Position numbers and translations under genes: made by a program. From contig NZ_JACYUY010000016.1 of the NCBI RefSeq assembly GCF_014842025.1, positions 77,246 to 141,245 on the forward strand: DNA of 64,000 nt, in the 5' to 3' direction. The notes beneath the pieces are model-generated. The model was not told where the DNA came from and did not search any database. It saw only the letters and a program-made list of their open reading frames with translations. This document shows, piece after piece, positions 10,551-20,966 of this stretch (its first letter is position 1; each line of letters opens with the position of its first letter). Source of the stretch: Massilia sp. CFBP 13721. GTDB lineage: Bacteria; Pseudomonadota; Gammaproteobacteria; Burkholderiales; Burkholderiaceae_D.

Positions 10551-11828
10551 ATGACAGACTCTTCGTCTTATAGTAATACCAACTCTATTTCCAAGAGTCA
10601 ATTACCGTTGTCCGATCAAGTTCAAGAAGCGCTCGCCATCACCAAACGCGGCGTCGACGAACTGCTGATCGAAAGCGAATTTGTACAAAAGCTGGTCCGT
10701 TCGGAAAAGACCGGTACCCCCTTGCGCATCAAGCTGGGCCTGGACCCGACCGCTCCCGACCTGCACCTGGGCCACACCGTGGTGCTGAACAAGCTGCGCC
10801 AGTTGCAGAACCTTGGCCACCAGGTGATTTTCCTGATCGGCGACTTCACCTCGATGATCGGCGACCCGTCGGGCCGCAACGTCACACGCCCGCCGCTGAC
10901 CCGCGAGCAGGTCGAGGAAAACGCCATGACCTATTTCCGTCAGGCTTCCCTGGTGCTCGACGCCGAGCGCACCGAAATGCGCTACAACTCCGAGTGGTGC
11001 GACCCGCTCGGCGCGCGCGGCATGATTCAATTGGCCTCGCGTTATACCGTCGCCCGCATGATGGAACGCGACGACTTCACCAAGCGCTACAAGAGTGGGA
11101 CCCCGATTGCCGTGCATGAGTTCCTCTATCCGCTGATGCAGGGCTACGATTCGGTCGCTTTGAAGTCGGACCTTGAGCTAGGTGGAACGGACCAGAAATT
11201 TAACTTGCTGGTCGGACGCGAACTGCAGAAGGATTACGGCCAGGAGCCGCAGTGCATCCTCACCATGCCGCTGCTCGAAGGCCTGGACGGCGTCGAGAAG
11301 ATGTCGAAGTCGAAGAACAATTACATCGGCATCACCGAAGCGCCGAACACGATGTTCGCCAAGCTGATGAGCATTTCCGACGTCATGATGTGGCGTTACT
11401 TCGAACTGCTGTCCTTCCGCTCGCTCGACGAGATCGCCGCTTTGAAAGCCGCGGTCGAGGGCGGCGCCAACCCGCGCGATGCGAAAGTGGCACTGGGCCA
11501 GGAAATCGTGACCCGCTTCCATTCGGCCCAGGCCGCCACCGATGCGCTGGCCGACTTCGTCAACCGCTCGAAGGGCGGCATCCCGGACGACGTGCCGGAA
11601 GTCGCGGTGAGCGGCGCGCCGCTCGGCGTGGCGCAATTGCTGAAAGCGGCTGGCCTGTGCGCTTCGACCTCGGAAGCCATGCGTATGGTCGACCAGGGCG
11701 GCGTGCGCATCGACGGCGACGTGGTGTCCGACAAGAATCTGAAGGTTGAAGCCGGCAGTTTCGTCATGCAGGTGGGCAAGCGCAAGTTCGCGCGCGTCAA
11801 CTTCTCGCGGTCCGGCGATCCGGCATGA
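10551..11828 (+). CDS. tyrS: Tyrosine--tRNA ligase
   Basis: Class I aminoacyl-tRNA synthetase of 425 residues that charges tRNA-Tyr. The HIGH-type motif is HLGH in [12 protein letters not shown], and the second motif is KMSKSKNN, which places it in the TyrZ-like branch. A C-terminal S4 RNA-binding domain carries [16 protein letters not shown]. The N-terminus has a Ser/Asn-rich extension of about 20 residues. No clear ribosome binding site precedes the ATG. The stop overlaps the start of dtd by 4 bp. Confidence 0.97.
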   Translation: MTDSSSYSNTNSISKSQLPLSDQVQEALAITKRGVDELLIESEFVQKLVRSEKTGTPLRIKLGLDPTAPDLHLGHTVVLNKLRQLQNLGHQVIFLIGDFTSMIGDPSGRNVTRPPLTREQVEENAMTYFRQASLVLDAERTEMRYNSEWCDPLGARGMIQLASRYTVARMMERDDFTKRYKSGTPIAVHEFLYPLMQGYDSVALKSDLELGGTDQKFNLLVGRELQKDYGQEPQCILTMPLLEGLDGVEKMSKSKNNYIGITEAPNTMFAKLMSISDVMMWRYFELLSFRSLDEIAALKAAVEGGANPRDAKVALGQEIVTRFHSAQAATDALADFVNRSKGGIPDDVPEVAVSGAPLGVAQLLKAAGLCASTSEAMRMVDQGGVRIDGDVVSDKNLKVEAGSFVMQVGKRKFARVNFSRSGDPA

Positions 11829-12283
11829 TCGGCCTGCTGCAACGCGTCAGCCACGCCAGCGTCGTGGTGGACGGCGCCACCGTGGGCGCCATCGAGGCCG
11901 GCCTGCTGGTGCTGGTCTGCGCCGAAAAGGGCGATACCGAGCGCGAGGCCGACGCCTTGTTGACCAAGCTGCTCGGCTACCGGGTGTTTTCCGACGAGGC
12001 CGGCAAGATGAACCGCAGCGTGACCGACACGGCCGGGGCACTGCTGCTGGTGCCGCAGTTCACGCTGGCGGCCGATACCCGCTCCGGCACCCGGCCTTCG
12101 TTCTCGCCGGCGGCCAGCCCCGCCGACGGGCGCCGCCTGTTCGATTATTTCGTGCGCCAGGCCCAGGCGCGCCATGGCAAAGTTGAAACCGGTCAATTTG
12201 GCGCAGATATGAAAGTAAGCCTGACCAACGACGGTCCGGTCACCATCTGGCTGCATGTTGATCCCGTCGTTGTTTCGCGTTGA
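11825..12283 (+). CDS. dtd: D-aminoacyl-tRNA deacylase
   Basis: Proofreading enzyme of 152 residues that hydrolyses D-amino acids (D-Tyr and others) from tRNA. The conserved motifs are [13 protein letters not shown] (substrate pocket) and the Gly-Pro motif in [13 protein letters not shown] overlap with tyrS indicates coupled translation, which makes sense because DTD edits tRNA charged by TyrRS. Confidence 0.95.
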   Translation: MIGLLQRVSHASVVVDGATVGAIEAGLLVLVCAEKGDTEREADALLTKLLGYRVFSDEAGKMNRSVTDTAGALLLVPQFTLAADTRSGTRPSFSPAASPADGRRLFDYFVRQAQARHGKVETGQFGADMKVSLTNDGPVTIWLHVDPVVVSR

Positions 12284-12327
12284 AACCCCTACCGCAGCGA
12301 GCGGTCAATACTTATTAGGGAGGCCCA

Positions 12328-13005
12328 GTGGAGTCCAAGATGAAGATCTGGAGTGATTCGTTTACCGAGGGCGGCCTGATTCCGCCCGAATGCGCATTCG
12401 CAGTCATCGATCCGGCGTCGCACGTGCGTCTGTCGAGCAACCGCAACCCCCATCTGGCCTGGGACGAGGTGCCGGCCGGCACCCAGTCGCTGGTGATCCT
12501 GTGCGTCGACGGCGACGCGCCTTCCGACGGCACCGACGTCAACAAGGAAGGGCGCAGCGTGCCTGATGCGCTCAAGCGCGCCGATTTCTATCACTGGGCG
12601 CTGGTCGACATCCCGCCCAGCCTGAAGTCGGTCGCCGAGGGCCAGTTTTCCGACATAGTCACGCCGGGCGGCAAGAAGGGGCCGAACGTGTCCTTCCTGG
12701 TGAAAAACGGCACCGAGCACCAGTTGCGCCAGGGCGTCAACGATTACACCGGCTGGTTCGCGGCCGACCCCGACATGGCCGGCGAGTACTTCGGTTATGA
12801 TGGCCCGTGCCCGCCATGGAACGACGAGCGCGTCCATACGTATGTGTTTACCATCTATGCGCTCGACATCCCGCAGCTCCCGCTCGACGGCACATTCACC
12901 TGCGCCGAAGCGCGGCTGGCATTGACCGGCCACATCCTCGACGAAGCGCAGATCTTCGGCGTGTATTCGCTGAACCCGGAAATCGCGCCGACGCTTTCCA
13001 CATAA
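12328..13005 (+). CDS. YbhB/YbcL family (PEBP-like) protein
   Basis: Phosphatidylethanolamine-binding-protein fold, 225 residues, no signal peptide. The ligand-pocket motifs are ILCVDGDAPSD (DxDAP-like) and FYHWALVDIP. I place the start at GTG 12328 because AGGGAGG ends 4 nt upstream; the in-frame ATG at 12340 is 16 nt from it. Bacterial members have unclear roles. It is followed by a GC-rich inverted repeat (13011-13029) and a phosphatase gene. Confidence 0.85.
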   Translation: MESKMKIWSDSFTEGGLIPPECAFAVIDPASHVRLSSNRNPHLAWDEVPAGTQSLVILCVDGDAPSDGTDVNKEGRSVPDALKRADFYHWALVDIPPSLKSVAEGQFSDIVTPGGKKGPNVSFLVKNGTEHQLRQGVNDYTGWFAADPDMAGEYFGYDGPCPPWNDERVHTYVFTIYALDIPQLPLDGTFTCAEARLALTGHILDEAQIFGVYSLNPEIAPTLST

Positions 13006-13041
13006 CTCCACGCCCGCCCAGCGCGGGCGCTTTCGACATAC

Positions 13042-13695
13042 ATGCATAACGACACCCCCACCCGGATCGCGTTGATCCGTCATGGCGAAACCGCCTGGAA
13101 CGCCGAGCGCCGCCTGCAGGGCCACCTCGATATCGATTTGAACGAAGAAGGGCAGCGCCAGGCGCGCGCCCTGGCCGCGGCCCTGGCCGACGAACATTTC
13201 GACGTGCTCGTCTCGAGCGACCTGGCGCGCGCCAGCCAGACCGCCAAGGCGCTCGGCGACACCCGCGGCCAGCCGCTGTATATCGATGGCCGCCTGCGCG
13301 AACGCTGCTACGGCGGCTTCGAGGGCTTGCTGTACGCCGACATCGCCGCCCGTTTTCCGCGAGAGTTCGCCGCCTGGCAGGGACGCGACGTCGACGCCCA
13401 GCTGCCACCCGGCCAGAACCGGGGCGAAACCTTCCGCGAATTCTACGACCGGGTGACCAGCGCCGTGCTCGGCTGGGCCGCCGACAATCCGGGCAAATCG
13501 CTGGCGATCGTCGCCCATGGCGGCGTGCTCGAGTGCATCTACCGCGCCGCGCTCGGCTTGCCGCTGGAAACCCCGCGCGATTTCAAGGTGCTCAATGCCA
13601 GCATCAACCGGTTTATTGTGCGTGACGGCAAGCTGGAGCTGGTGAACTGGGGCGAGGTCGATCATTTGCGGCCGGCTGTGCTCGACGATATTTGA
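13042..13695 (+). CDS. Histidine phosphatase family protein (GpmB-like)
   Basis: Branch-2-type phosphoglycerate-mutase-like phosphatase of 217 residues. The phospho-acceptor motif LIRHGETAWNAERRLQGH is at residues 9-26, the acid is in LRERCYGGFEG, and the second histidine is in IVAHGGVLECIYR. It is probably a soluble phosphatase, and the substrate cannot be read. It follows the PEBP gene by 36 bp without a strong ribosome binding site. Confidence 0.88.
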   Translation: MHNDTPTRIALIRHGETAWNAERRLQGHLDIDLNEEGQRQARALAAALADEHFDVLVSSDLARASQTAKALGDTRGQPLYIDGRLRERCYGGFEGLLYADIAARFPREFAAWQGRDVDAQLPPGQNRGETFREFYDRVTSAVLGWAADNPGKSLAIVAHGGVLECIYRAALGLPLETPRDFKVLNASINRFIVRDGKLELVNWGEVDHLRPAVLDDI

Positions 13696-13759
13696 ACTAC
13701 TTCGCAAATGCGTTCGGTGGAATGCATGAATCAATTGGCAAACTTTGCCCGACGAAGAT

Positions 13760-13903
13760 GTAGGGTGGGCCGGGCCACGAATGGCTCCGCCCACGCGGTA
13801 CGGCGGTTGCATAGAGGTTGCCTCCTTTTATAAACGCTACGGCGGTGCATGCTCTGTCACTGCGTGGACTCGGGAGCGGTTCGCCGCCCGGTCCACCCTA
13901 CGG
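13760..13903. repeat. Paired palindromic repeat (locus B) before dusB
   Basis: A forward copy begins GTAGGGTGGGCCGGGCC (13760) and ends CCCACGCGG (13798). The inverted copy runs from GCGTGGACTCGGG to CCACCCTACGG (13861-13903). The arms match at their ends and differ inside. The rest of the 393-bp gap between the phosphatase and dusB holds no gene I can support. Confidence 0.75.
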
Positions 13904-14088
13904 ACACGATTTATCAGGCACCATCTCCGTTTGCGTATGCCCGCTGGGTAATCCCTAAAGCATTTCCTTTCCTCCTGTCCACCCGGATTTGTCCCGTTCG
14001 CGACAGTTCTGGAAAAATATTGCCCGTAAATTGAGCAGTAGTTCAGGTAAAATAGCGGGTTCCCGTCCATTCTTTTCTCGTTCCTTCT

Positions 14089-15105
14089 GTGCAAATCGGC
14101 CCCTATACACTGGTAAATAACGTCTTCGTCGCCCCCATGGCCGGCGTGACCGATCGTCCGTTCCGCCAGCTGTGCAAACAGCTCGGCGCGGGCTATGCCG
14201 TGTCGGAAATGGCCGCGTCCAATCCACGCCTGTGGGCCAGCGAAAAGACCAGCCGCCGCACCGATCACGACGGCGAAATGGAGCCGAAGGCGGTGCAGAT
14301 CGCCGGTGCCGACCCGCAAGACCTGGCCGACTGCGCCCGTCACAACGTCGAGCGCGGCGCCCAGATCATCGACATCAACATGGGCTGCCCGGTCAAGAAG
14401 GTGTGCAACAGCTGGTGCGGTTCGGCCCTGCTGCAACACGAAGACCTGGTCGAGCGCATCCTGCATGCGGTCGTCGAGGCGGTGGACGTGCCAGTGACCC
14501 TGAAATTCCGTACCGGCTGGGACCGCCAAAACAAGAATGCGCTGCGTATTGCACGCCTGGCCGAGCAGGCTGGCATCCAGATGCTGACCCTGCACGGGCG
14601 TACGCGCGCCGACGGTTACAAGGGCGACGCCGAATACGACACGATCCGCGCAGTGAAAGCGGCGGTCGGGATTCCGGTCGTGGCCAATGGCGACATCACC
14701 ACGCCGGAAAAGGCGAAGTTCGTGCTCGACTACACGGGGGCGGACGCCGTCATGATCGGCCGTGCGGCGCAAGGGCGTCCCTGGATCTGCCGCGAGATCG
14801 ACCATTACCTGCGTACCGGCGAACACTTGCCGGCGCCGCTGGTGGAAGAAGTGCGCGCCTTGATGAACGAACACTTGCCGGCGCACTACGCTTTTTATGG
14901 CGACTACATCGGCGTGCGCAGCGCGCGCAAGCATATCGGCTGGTATGTCGAGGATTTACCCGGTGGCGAAGAATTCCGCCAGCGCATGAACCTGCTGGAA
15001 TCGACCGCCGAGCAACTCGCCGCCGTCGATCATTTTTTCGAATCGCAACTGCATTTTGGGGACCGGTTACAATACCGGCCCGCTGTCGAAGCGATCGCAG
15101 CATAA
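14089..15105 (+). CDS. dusB: tRNA-dihydrouridine synthase B
   Basis: FMN-dependent reductase of 338 residues that makes dihydrouridine in the tRNA D-loop. The start is GTG 14089, giving MQIGPYTLVNNVFVAPMAGV, the exact DusB N-terminus. The catalytic cysteine lies in INMGCPVKKVCNSWCGSAL (about residues 97-115), and the FMN phosphate site in VVANGDITTPEKA and GRAAQGRPW. It is followed by fis, the dusB-fis operon conserved across beta- and gammaproteobacteria. Confidence 0.95.
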   Translation: MQIGPYTLVNNVFVAPMAGVTDRPFRQLCKQLGAGYAVSEMAASNPRLWASEKTSRRTDHDGEMEPKAVQIAGADPQDLADCARHNVERGAQIIDINMGCPVKKVCNSWCGSALLQHEDLVERILHAVVEAVDVPVTLKFRTGWDRQNKNALRIARLAEQAGIQMLTLHGRTRADGYKGDAEYDTIRAVKAAVGIPVVANGDITTPEKAKFVLDYTGADAVMIGRAAQGRPWICREIDHYLRTGEHLPAPLVEEVRALMNEHLPAHYAFYGDYIGVRSARKHIGWYVEDLPGGEEFRQRMNLLESTAEQLAAVDHFFESQLHFGDRLQYRPAVEAIAA

Positions 15106-15197
15106 GCACATCAATCAGCACATAAGAACAAGAACGATTTGGGGACGCCGCTGACACAATCGGCGGAGCAATCACTAACCAGGACGAAGCAGCAGCT

Positions 15198-15431
15198 ATG
15201 AGCAAAGAGAGTATCCAGGAAGTTGTCCAGAAAAGCCTCGAGGACTATTTCAATGACCTGGGCGAGCAAAAGCCGACGAATATCTACGACATGATGGTCA
15301 TGACCGTGGAAAAGCCGATCCTCGAAGTGGTGATGACGCGCGCCGACGGCAACCAGTCGCACGCCGCCCAGATGCTGGGCATTAACCGCAATACCTTGCG
15401 CAAGAAACTGCAAGAGCACGGACTGCTCTAA
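15198..15431 (+). CDS. fis: DNA-binding protein Fis
   Basis: Nucleoid-associated protein of 77 residues. The C-terminal helix-turn-helix reads GNQSHAAQMLGINRNTLRKK (about 53-72), and the region before forms the dimerisation helices. It is shorter than E. coli Fis (98 aa) at the N-terminus, as is normal for betaproteobacterial Fis. It lies 92 bp after dusB and ahead of purH. Confidence 0.95.
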   Translation: MSKESIQEVVQKSLEDYFNDLGEQKPTNIYDMMVMTVEKPILEVVMTRADGNQSHAAQMLGINRNTLRKKLQEHGLL

Positions 15432-15518
15432 GCTTCACCGGCACGCGTGGCCGCGTGGGCGCGGCCAATACGGCGCGCCGGAATTCCGATCCGAATTCTC
15501 ATCAACAGTGGCCACCCC

Positions 15519-17105
15519 ATGATCAAACAAGCTCTCATTTCCGTCTCCGACAAGACCGGCGTGCTCGACTTTGCGCGCGCCCTGTCTGCGCTCGGCGTCA
15601 ACATCCTGTCCACCGGCGGCACCGCCAAGCTGCTGCAAGACAATGGTGTGCCGGTGACGGAAGTTGCCGACTACACCGGCTTCCCGGAAATGCTCGACGG
15701 CCGCGTGAAAACCCTGCACCCGAAGGTACACGGCGGCATCCTCGCGCGCCGCGATTTCCCCGAGCACGTGGCCAAGTTGGACGAACACGGCATCCCGCAA
15801 ATCGACATGGTCGTGGTCAACCTGTACCCGTTCCAGGCGACGGTTGCCAAGATTGAATGCTCGCTGGAAGACGCGATCGAGAACATCGACATCGGCGGCC
15901 CGACCATGCTGCGTTCGGCGGCCAAGAACCACCGCGACGTGGTCGTGATCTGCGACCCAAGCGACTACGGCGTCGTGCTGGCGGAGATGAAGGGCACCGG
16001 TGCCGAAGCCGGCGCCGTGAGCTACGACACCAAATTCCGCCTGGCCAAGAAAGTCTTCGCGCACACCGCGCAATACGACGGCGCCATCACGAATTACCTG
16101 ACCAGCCTGGGCGAAGACAAGCAGCACGCCACGCGCTCGTCCTATCCGGCGACGATCAACATGTCCTTCGAAAAAGTGCAGGACATGCGCTACGGCGAGA
16201 ATCCGCACCAGGGCGCGGCGTTCTACCGCGACATCGCTGCGGTCGACGGCGCACTCGCCAACTACCGCCAGCTGCAGGGCAAGGAACTGTCGTACAACAA
16301 CATCGCCGATGCCGATGCAGCCTGGGAATGCGTGAAGTCGCTGGGCGGCTTCCAGCACCCGGCCGGCTGCGTCATCGTCAAGCACGCCAACCCGTGCGGC
16401 GTGGCGATCGGTACCGATGCGCTCGACGCTTACACGCGCGCGCTGCAGACCGATCCGACCTCGGCTTTTGGCGGCATCATTGCGTTTAACGTCGACGTCG
16501 ACGGCCGCGCCGCCGAAGTGCTGGCGAAACTGTTCGTCGAAGTACTGATCGCGCCGTCCTTTACAGAAGAAGCACGCCGGATCATGGCGGCCAAGCAGAA
16601 CGTGCGCCTGCTGGAAATTGCGCTCGGCACCGGCCAGAACCCGTACGACGTCAAGCGCGTTGGCGGCGGCTTGCTGGTGCAGGCGCCGGACGCGAAGAAT
16701 GTCGGCATCGGCGACTTGCGCGTGGTCAGCAAGAAGCAGCCGACCCAGCAGCAGTTGCAAGACCTGATGTTCGCCTGGCGCGTCGCCAAGTTCGTGAAAT
16801 CGAACGCGATCGTCTTCTGCGGCAACGGCATGACGCTCGGCGTCGGGGCAGGGCAGATGAGCCGCATCGACTCGGCCCGCATCGCCTCGATCAAGGCGCA
16901 GAACGCCGGCCTGTCGCTCGCCGGTTCGGCCGTGGCTTCGGATGCCTTCTTCCCGTTCCGCGACGGCCTCGATGTCGTGGTCGATGCCGGCGCCACCTGC
17001 GTCATCCACCCGGGCGGCTCGATGCGCGACCAGGAAGTGATCGACGCGGCGGACGAGCGTGGGGTGGTGATGCTGTACACCGGGACGCGTCACTTCCGTC
17101 ATTGA
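15519..17105 (+). CDS. purH: Bifunctional AICAR formyltransferase / IMP cyclohydrolase
   Basis: Catalyses the last two steps of purine synthesis, 528 residues. I chose ATG 15519, giving [20 protein letters not shown], which is where the family begins; longer in-frame starts add 24 unsupported residues. The N-terminal MGS-like cyclohydrolase domain (1-200) includes STGGTAKLL. The transformylase domain has the active-site motif [11 protein letters not shown] and ends in [14 protein letters not shown] palindromic repeat follows before ruvC. Confidence 0.97.
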   Translation: MIKQALISVSDKTGVLDFARALSALGVNILSTGGTAKLLQDNGVPVTEVADYTGFPEMLDGRVKTLHPKVHGGILARRDFPEHVAKLDEHGIPQIDMVVVNLYPFQATVAKIECSLEDAIENIDIGGPTMLRSAAKNHRDVVVICDPSDYGVVLAEMKGTGAEAGAVSYDTKFRLAKKVFAHTAQYDGAITNYLTSLGEDKQHATRSSYPATINMSFEKVQDMRYGENPHQGAAFYRDIAAVDGALANYRQLQGKELSYNNIADADAAWECVKSLGGFQHPAGCVIVKHANPCGVAIGTDALDAYTRALQTDPTSAFGGIIAFNVDVDGRAAEVLAKLFVEVLIAPSFTEEARRIMAAKQNVRLLEIALGTGQNPYDVKRVGGGLLVQAPDAKNVGIGDLRVVSKKQPTQQQLQDLMFAWRVAKFVKSNAIVFCGNGMTLGVGAGQMSRIDSARIASIKAQNAGLSLAGSAVASDAFFPFRDGLDVVVDAGATCVIHPGGSMRDQEVIDAADERGVVMLYTGTRHFRH

Positions 17106-17129
17106 TCGTCGACTCGAACCGTTAAACGT

Positions 17130-17172
17130 AGGGACGTAGGGTGGGCGGGGAACCCGCCCACCCTACGTCCCT
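17130..17172. repeat. Single long palindrome (locus C) between purH and ruvC
   Basis: A 20-bp perfect stem (AGGGACGTAGGGTGGGCGGG and its complement) encloses a GAA loop. Unlike most copies, both ends carry the GTAGGG half. No T-run follows. Confidence 0.85.
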
Positions 17173-17215
17173 TCGGCTTATGATACGGTTGAACTACTGC
17201 CACAAACCCCAACCC

Positions 17216-17235
17216 AACTGTGTTTTTACACAGTA
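17216..17235. promoter_or_regulatory. LexA-type SOS box upstream of ruvCAB
   Basis: CTGTGTTTTTACACAG (17218-17233) matches CTGT-N8-ACAG and is flanked by AA and TA. It lies 43 bp before ruvC and 26 bp before a possible -10 (TATAAC, 17262-17267), so it would cover the -35 region. Confidence 0.75.
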
Positions 17236-17275
17236 TTTTTCCCACGAACGTTGCTGGCCGGTATAACATTCGTCC

Positions 17276-17812
17276 ATGATTATCCTCGGCATCGACCCAG
17301 GCCTGCGCACCACCGGCTTTGGGGTTATTGAAAAACACGGCAGCAAACTGCGCTACATCGCCTCCGGCACTATCAAAACCGGCCTGGAAGGGGCACTGCC
17401 GCCGCGCCTGAAGATCATCCTTGATGGCGTGCGCGAAGTCGTGGCCACCTACAACCCGCAGTGCGCGGCCATCGAAAAAGTATTCGTCAACGTCAATCCG
17501 CAGTCGACGCTGCTGCTGGGCCAGGCGCGGGGAGCCGCCATCAGCGCGCTGGTCGGCGCCGATCTCACTGTGGCCGAATATTCGCCGACTCAAATCAAGC
17601 AATCGGTCGTCGGCAGCGGCAAGGCCGCCAAGCCACAGGTGCAGGACATGGTGTCGCGCCTGTTGATGCTGCCCGGTCTGCCCGGCAGCGACGCGGCCGA
17701 CGCACTCGGCGTCGCCATCTGCCACGCCCATACCCACGACACGCTGGCGCTGCTCAACGTGCTCAGCCCGCAGAAGGCCACGCTGCGCATGAAGAACGGC
17801 CGTCTTGTCTAA
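17276..17812 (+). CDS. ruvC: Crossover junction endodeoxyribonuclease RuvC
   Basis: Holliday-junction resolvase of 178 residues. The catalytic acids appear in [15 protein letters not shown] (first Asp), [15 protein letters not shown] (Glu) and [15 protein letters not shown] (the last Asp pair). It is first gene of ruvC-ruvA-ruvB with short gaps (18 and 26 bp). The upstream LexA-type box suggests that the whole set is induced by DNA damage; in E. coli only ruvAB is. Confidence 0.97.
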   Translation: MIILGIDPGLRTTGFGVIEKHGSKLRYIASGTIKTGLEGALPPRLKIILDGVREVVATYNPQCAAIEKVFVNVNPQSTLLLGQARGAAISALVGADLTVAEYSPTQIKQSVVGSGKAAKPQVQDMVSRLLMLPGLPGSDAADALGVAICHAHTHDTLALLNVLSPQKATLRMKNGRLV

Positions 17813-17830
17813 TCAGAAAAAAGGTCAACC

Positions 17831-18409
17831 ATGATCGGTCGCATTTCCGGAATCCTGCTCGACAAAACGCCGCCGCAATTGCTGGTCGATTGCAATGGCG
17901 TCGGCTATGAAGTCGACGTGCCGATGAGCACCTATTACAACCTGCCGCACACTGGCGAAAAGGTGGTGCTGTTCACCCACCAGGCGATCCGCGAGGATGC
18001 GCATTTGCTGTTCGGCTTCGGCAGCGCCAGCGAGCGCGCGCTGTTCCGCCAGCTAATTAAAATCACCGGCGTCGGCGCCCGCACCGCGCTGGCGATCCTG
18101 TCCGGCATGACCGTGGCCGACCTGTCGCAGGCGGTCACGCTGCAGGAATCCGGCCGGCTGGTGAAAATCCCCGGCATCGGCAAGAAGACCGCCGAACGCC
18201 TGCTGCTGGAACTGAAGGGCAAGATCGGCGCCGACCTCGGCACGGTCGGCGGCGCCCCGCGCGACGATACCCAGTCCGACGTGCTCAACGCCCTGCTGTC
18301 TTTGGGGTATTCTGACAAGGAAGCGCTGCTGGCCACCAAGAACCTGCCGGCTGGCTCGACCGTATCCGACGGCATCAAGTTCGCACTGAAAGCGCTGTCC
18401 AAGGGATAA
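17831..18409 (+). CDS. ruvA: Holliday junction branch migration protein RuvA
   Basis: Tetrameric junction-binding protein of 192 residues. The N-terminal OB fold ([20 protein letters not shown]) is followed by two helix-hairpin-helix motifs, [15 protein letters not shown] and [17 protein letters not shown]. The C-terminal domain that contacts RuvB ends in [24 protein letters not shown] precedes the ATG. Confidence 0.97.
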   Translation: MIGRISGILLDKTPPQLLVDCNGVGYEVDVPMSTYYNLPHTGEKVVLFTHQAIREDAHLLFGFGSASERALFRQLIKITGVGARTALAILSGMTVADLSQAVTLQESGRLVKIPGIGKKTAERLLLELKGKIGADLGTVGGAPRDDTQSDVLNALLSLGYSDKEALLATKNLPAGSTVSDGIKFALKALSKG

Positions 18410-18435
18410 GCGCCGTTCGTAATCAAAGATAATCC

Positions 18436-19497
18436 ATGAGCATCCAGACCGACAATTTCACCGAGCAGCGGGTCATCGACGCCGCGCCGGCCTCGCCCAA
18501 CGAGGAGGCGATCGAGCGCGCCTTGCGCCCGAAGCAGCTCGACGAATACGTCGGCCAGGAAAAGATCCGCGACCAGCTCGAAATTTTCATTCACGCCGCC
18601 CGCAAGCGGCGCGAAGCGCTGGATCACACGCTGCTGTTCGGCCCGCCGGGCCTGGGTAAAACCACGCTGGCGCACATTATCGCGCGCGAGATGGGCGTGA
18701 ATCTGCGCCAGACCTCGGGGCCGGTGCTGGAACGTCCGGGCGACCTGGCTGCCATTCTCACCAATCTCGAGCCGAACGACGTCCTGTTCATCGACGAGAT
18801 CCACCGCCTGTCGCCGGTGGTGGAAGAGATCCTGTACCCGGCGCTCGAGGATTACCAGATCGACATCGTGATCGGCGAAGGCCCAGCCGCGCGTTCGGTG
18901 AAACTCGACCTGCAGCCATTCACCCTGGTCGGCGCCACCACCCGCGCGGGCATGCTGACCAATCCGCTGCGCGACCGCTTCGGCATCGTCGCCCGCCTCG
19001 AGTTTTATAACGTCGAGGAGCTGACCAAGATCGTCACCCGCAGCGCGGCGCTGCTGGAAGCGCCGATCGACCAGGAAGGTGCGCGCGAAGTCGCCATGCG
19101 CGCGCGCGGCACGCCGCGCATCGCCAACCGCTTGCTGCGCCGTGTGCGCGACTATGCGGAGGTCAAGGCCGACGGCCAGATCACCAAAAACATCGCCGAC
19201 CTGGCCTTGAAAATGCTCGACGTCGACTCGGTCGGCTTCGACGTCATGGACCGCAAGCTGCTGGAAGCGGTGCTGTTCAAATTCGGCGGCGGCCCGGTCG
19301 GCATCGGCAACCTGGCGGCGGCGATCGGCGAAGCGGCCGACACCATCGAAGACGTGCTCGAGCCCTACCTGATCCAGCAGGGTTACCTGCAACGCACTCC
19401 GCGCGGGCGCATCGCCACGCCGGCGGCGTATCAGCACTTCGGTGTCGCCGCGCCGCGCATCAGTCCTACCGGCGATCTCTGGGATAATCTCCGCTGA
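18436..19497 (+). CDS. ruvB: Holliday junction branch migration ATPase RuvB
   Basis: Hexameric AAA+ motor of 353 residues. Walker A is [14 protein letters not shown], Walker B is [13 protein letters not shown], sensor 1 is [11 protein letters not shown], and the arginine finger region is TNPLRDRFG. The C-terminal winged helix includes YLQRTPRGR. The last base of its TGA is the first base of the next ATG. Confidence 0.98.
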   Translation: MSIQTDNFTEQRVIDAAPASPNEEAIERALRPKQLDEYVGQEKIRDQLEIFIHAARKRREALDHTLLFGPPGLGKTTLAHIIAREMGVNLRQTSGPVLERPGDLAAILTNLEPNDVLFIDEIHRLSPVVEEILYPALEDYQIDIVIGEGPAARSVKLDLQPFTLVGATTRAGMLTNPLRDRFGIVARLEFYNVEELTKIVTRSAALLEAPIDQEGAREVAMRARGTPRIANRLLRRVRDYAEVKADGQITKNIADLALKMLDVDSVGFDVMDRKLLEAVLFKFGGGPVGIGNLAAAIGEAADTIEDVLEPYLIQQGYLQRTPRGRIATPAAYQHFGVAAPRISPTGDLWDNLR

Positions 19498-19952
19498 TGC
19501 AGATCTGGGTCGACGCCGACGCCTGCCCGGCTGTCATCAAGGACATCCTGTACCGCGTTGCCGAGCGCACGCAGATCCAGGTCACGCTGGTGGCGAACCA
19601 GCTGCTGCGCGTGCCCGGCTCGAAGTTCATCCGTTCGGTGCAGGTGCCCAGTGGTGCGGACGTCGCCGACGCCGAGATCGTCGAACGCCTGAACCCGGGC
19701 GACCTGGTCGTCACCGGCGACATTCCGCTGGCGGCGCAAGTGCTGGAAAAGGGTGGCTTCGCCCTCAATCCGCGCGGCGATTTCTATACGAAAGACACCA
19801 TCGCCCAGCAGTTGACGATGCGCGCCTTCATGGAAGAGCTGCGCAGCGGCGGCGTCGACACCGGCGGCCCGGCAGCCTTTAGCCAGGCTGACCGCCAGCA
19901 GTTTGCCAATGCGCTCGACCGCCACCTGGCGCGGCATCGTCCGCGCAGCTGA
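19497..19952 (+). CDS. YaiI/YqxD family protein (UPF0178, DUF188)
   Basis: Uncharacterised conserved protein of 151 residues. It opens with the family signature [18 protein letters not shown], which is the acidic PIN-like/NYN-like active site pattern, and carries [17 protein letters not shown]. It overlaps the ruvB stop by one base, so it is translated with ruvCAB. A nuclease role is suggested only by the fold-like acidic residues. Confidence 0.88.
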   Translation: MQIWVDADACPAVIKDILYRVAERTQIQVTLVANQLLRVPGSKFIRSVQVPSGADVADAEIVERLNPGDLVVTGDIPLAAQVLEKGGFALNPRGDFYTKDTIAQQLTMRAFMEELRSGGVDTGGPAAFSQADRQQFANALDRHLARHRPRS

Positions 19953-20041
19953 GTATGTTCGAGAATGGCGCCGCACCCCACCGTGCGCCGCCGCGCCCGC
20001 CAATCTGTCATGATCTTCGGAAATTGTGACAGGAGCATGAC

Positions 20042-20569
20042 GTGTGGTGGCAGCAAAGCTGGATAACGATACAACACGAATTTTCCGATTTGGGCGACGT
20101 GGAATCGATCACGCGGCTGGTGGTGCGCCTGCTGGTCGCCATCGTGCTGGGCGGTATTCTCGGCTATGAACGCGAATCGGTCGGCGCCTCGGCCGGCCTG
20201 CGCACCCACATGCTGGTCTCGCTCGGCTCGGCCCTGTTTGTACTGATTCCCTTGCAGGCGGGCATGAAGGTGGAAGACCTGTCGCGCGTGCTGCAGGGTG
20301 TCACGGCCGGCATCGGCTTCCTCGGCGCCGGCGCCATCCTCAAGCAGAGCAACAAGAATGATATCCGCGGCCTGACCACCGCCGCCAGTGTCTGGCTGAC
20401 CGCCGCGGTCGGCGTCGCTGCCGGCATGGGGCGCGAAGCGACGGCGGTGGTGAGCGCGCTGTTCGCGCTGGTCATCCTGGCCATCCTGCGCCCGCTGACC
20501 AAGCGCTGCGCCGCCGGCAAGCCGGCACAGCGCAAGCAGGAGGAAGACGCTTCCGTGCCGGCCGACTGA
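20042..20569 (+). CDS. MgtC/SapB family membrane protein
   Basis: Inner-membrane protein of 175 residues with about four membrane helices. Family motifs are VLGGILGYERESVG and GVTAGIGFLGAGAILK. The start is GTG 20042 with AGGAG 5-9 nt upstream. MgtC proteins affect growth at low Mg2+ and ATP-synthase activity in pathogens; here the role is unknown. A basic/acidic cytoplasmic tail follows the last helix. The gene is convergent with a cold shock gene across a MITE-like element. Confidence 0.85.
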   Translation: MWWQQSWITIQHEFSDLGDVESITRLVVRLLVAIVLGGILGYERESVGASAGLRTHMLVSLGSALFVLIPLQAGMKVEDLSRVLQGVTAGIGFLGAGAILKQSNKNDIRGLTTAASVWLTAAVGVAAGMGREATAVVSALFALVILAILRPLTKRCAAGKPAQRKQEEDASVPAD

Positions 20570-20585
20570 GCAAATCGACGTAAAA

Positions 20586-20909
20586 AAACCCGCCGATTGG
20601 CGTAATGGTGTCCAGTTAAGCGGCTTGCCACGCCTTCGAGCTAATGCCAAGCCCGGTCGCTCACGCCGAGTGGCGCGATACGTAGGGTGGACTCCGTCCA
20701 CGGCATTTTTCATGCATATCGAGATGCGCCACGTAACCTGGTAGCGCGCACCTACAGACCTTTCCTGGCGTTGAGGTGTGCAACGAAACGGCCGTGGACT
20801 CGGGAGTCCACCCTACGATTAGCGAAACTCAGCCTGTGTGGCCTGGCTTACCGCTGGCAGAGAGTTCGCTCAGGCTTAACTGAACGGCATTACGCCGATT
20901 GGCGGGTTT
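20586..20909. mobile_element. 324-bp MITE-like element containing palindromic repeat pair (locus D)
   Basis: The ends are 36-bp inverted repeats (20586-20621 and 20874-20909) that match at 31 of 36 positions and begin AAACCCGCC. Inside lies a pair from the window-wide family: CGTAGGGTGGACTCCGTCC (20681-20704) facing GGACTCGGGAGTCCACCCTA (within 20790-20817). No transposase is encoded, so it would be non-autonomous. Confidence 0.65.
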
Positions 20910-20966
20910 ATTTTCGGCCTCGCCCATGCTATCTGCATGGTGCGCGCTTGTACTGAATCTTGTCGC

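Noticed and set aside
17130..17172. Ordinary rho-independent terminator after purH
   Set aside because: The stem is long but lacks a T-run and matches the dispersed repeat family, so it is listed as a repeat; it may still slow transcription.
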